A stretch of 5,143 nt of DNA from Geoglobus sp. (GTDB lineage Archaea > Halobacteriota > Archaeoglobi > Archaeoglobales > Archaeoglobaceae). Below the pieces are notes generated by a model. That model saw only the letters and a program-made list of their open reading frames with translations. It ran no database searches and was not told the origin of the DNA. The translations under genes were made by a program, and so were the position numbers. Shown here one piece after another: positions 5,130-5,143 of the stretch (the stretch's first letter is position 1; each line of letters begins with the position of its first letter). The stretch is from contig JALUWC010000567.1 of NCBI GenBank assembly GCA_027019885.1, forward strand, positions 1 to 5,143. Direction: 5' to 3'.

Positions 5130-5143
5130 GACTCTAAGCGAAT

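Noticed and set aside
1..5143. tRNA, rRNA or insertion sequence
   Set aside because: No cloverleaf-like GGTTCGA-type arm with matching acceptor, no ribosomal sequence, no transposase-like frame and no terminal inverted repeats were seen.

Overview
The window looks archaeal. Shine-Dalgarno sequences of the GGAGGTGA / GGGGTGAT type precede genes, AT-rich TATA boxes (TTTTTATA, TTTATATA, TTTAAATA) stand about 60 nt before start codons, intergenic T-runs resemble archaeal terminators, and AGG/AGA and ATA codons are frequent. N-glycosylation sequons are dense in the exported proteins. A thermophilic euryarchaeon, perhaps Archaeoglobales-like, is my guess; nothing here fixes the lineage.

All supported genes lie on the minus strand, so transcription runs from high to low coordinates. 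(a) 5129-3452: two small membrane proteins overlapping by ATGA, then a lipoprotein with a WD40/PQQ-like beta-propeller; probably one operon entering from beyond the right edge. (b) 3424-3301: a promoter region holding copy 2 of a 46-bp palindromic element, a TATA box and a short 5' UTR whose hairpin can cover the Shine-Dalgarno. (c) 3300-2368: a secreted, cysteine-rich protein of unknown family, followed by a T-rich terminator. (d) 2313-347: a probable operon of two tandem paralogous envelope proteins (the first a lipoprotein that seems to start at CTG, the second with its lipobox cysteine replaced by glycine) and a lipoprotein vaguely like the LolA superfamily. (e) 346-168: T-rich 3' region, copy 1 of the same 46-bp element, a TATA box and a strong Shine-Dalgarno. 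(f) 167-1: the start of another secreted protein, cut by the window edge.

All seven proteins appear exported or membrane-bound and none has a recognisable catalytic domain, so this is a cell-envelope accessory region. The most notable signal is the 46-bp element. It is 44/46 identical in its two copies, contains a 13-bp-arm palindrome, and sits at the same distance from the TATA box of two unrelated secreted-protein genes. A second TATA-like box lies on the opposite strand at the mirror-image distance. This suggests a small co-regulated set of surface proteins under one unknown DNA-binding regulator, possibly with antisense transcription.
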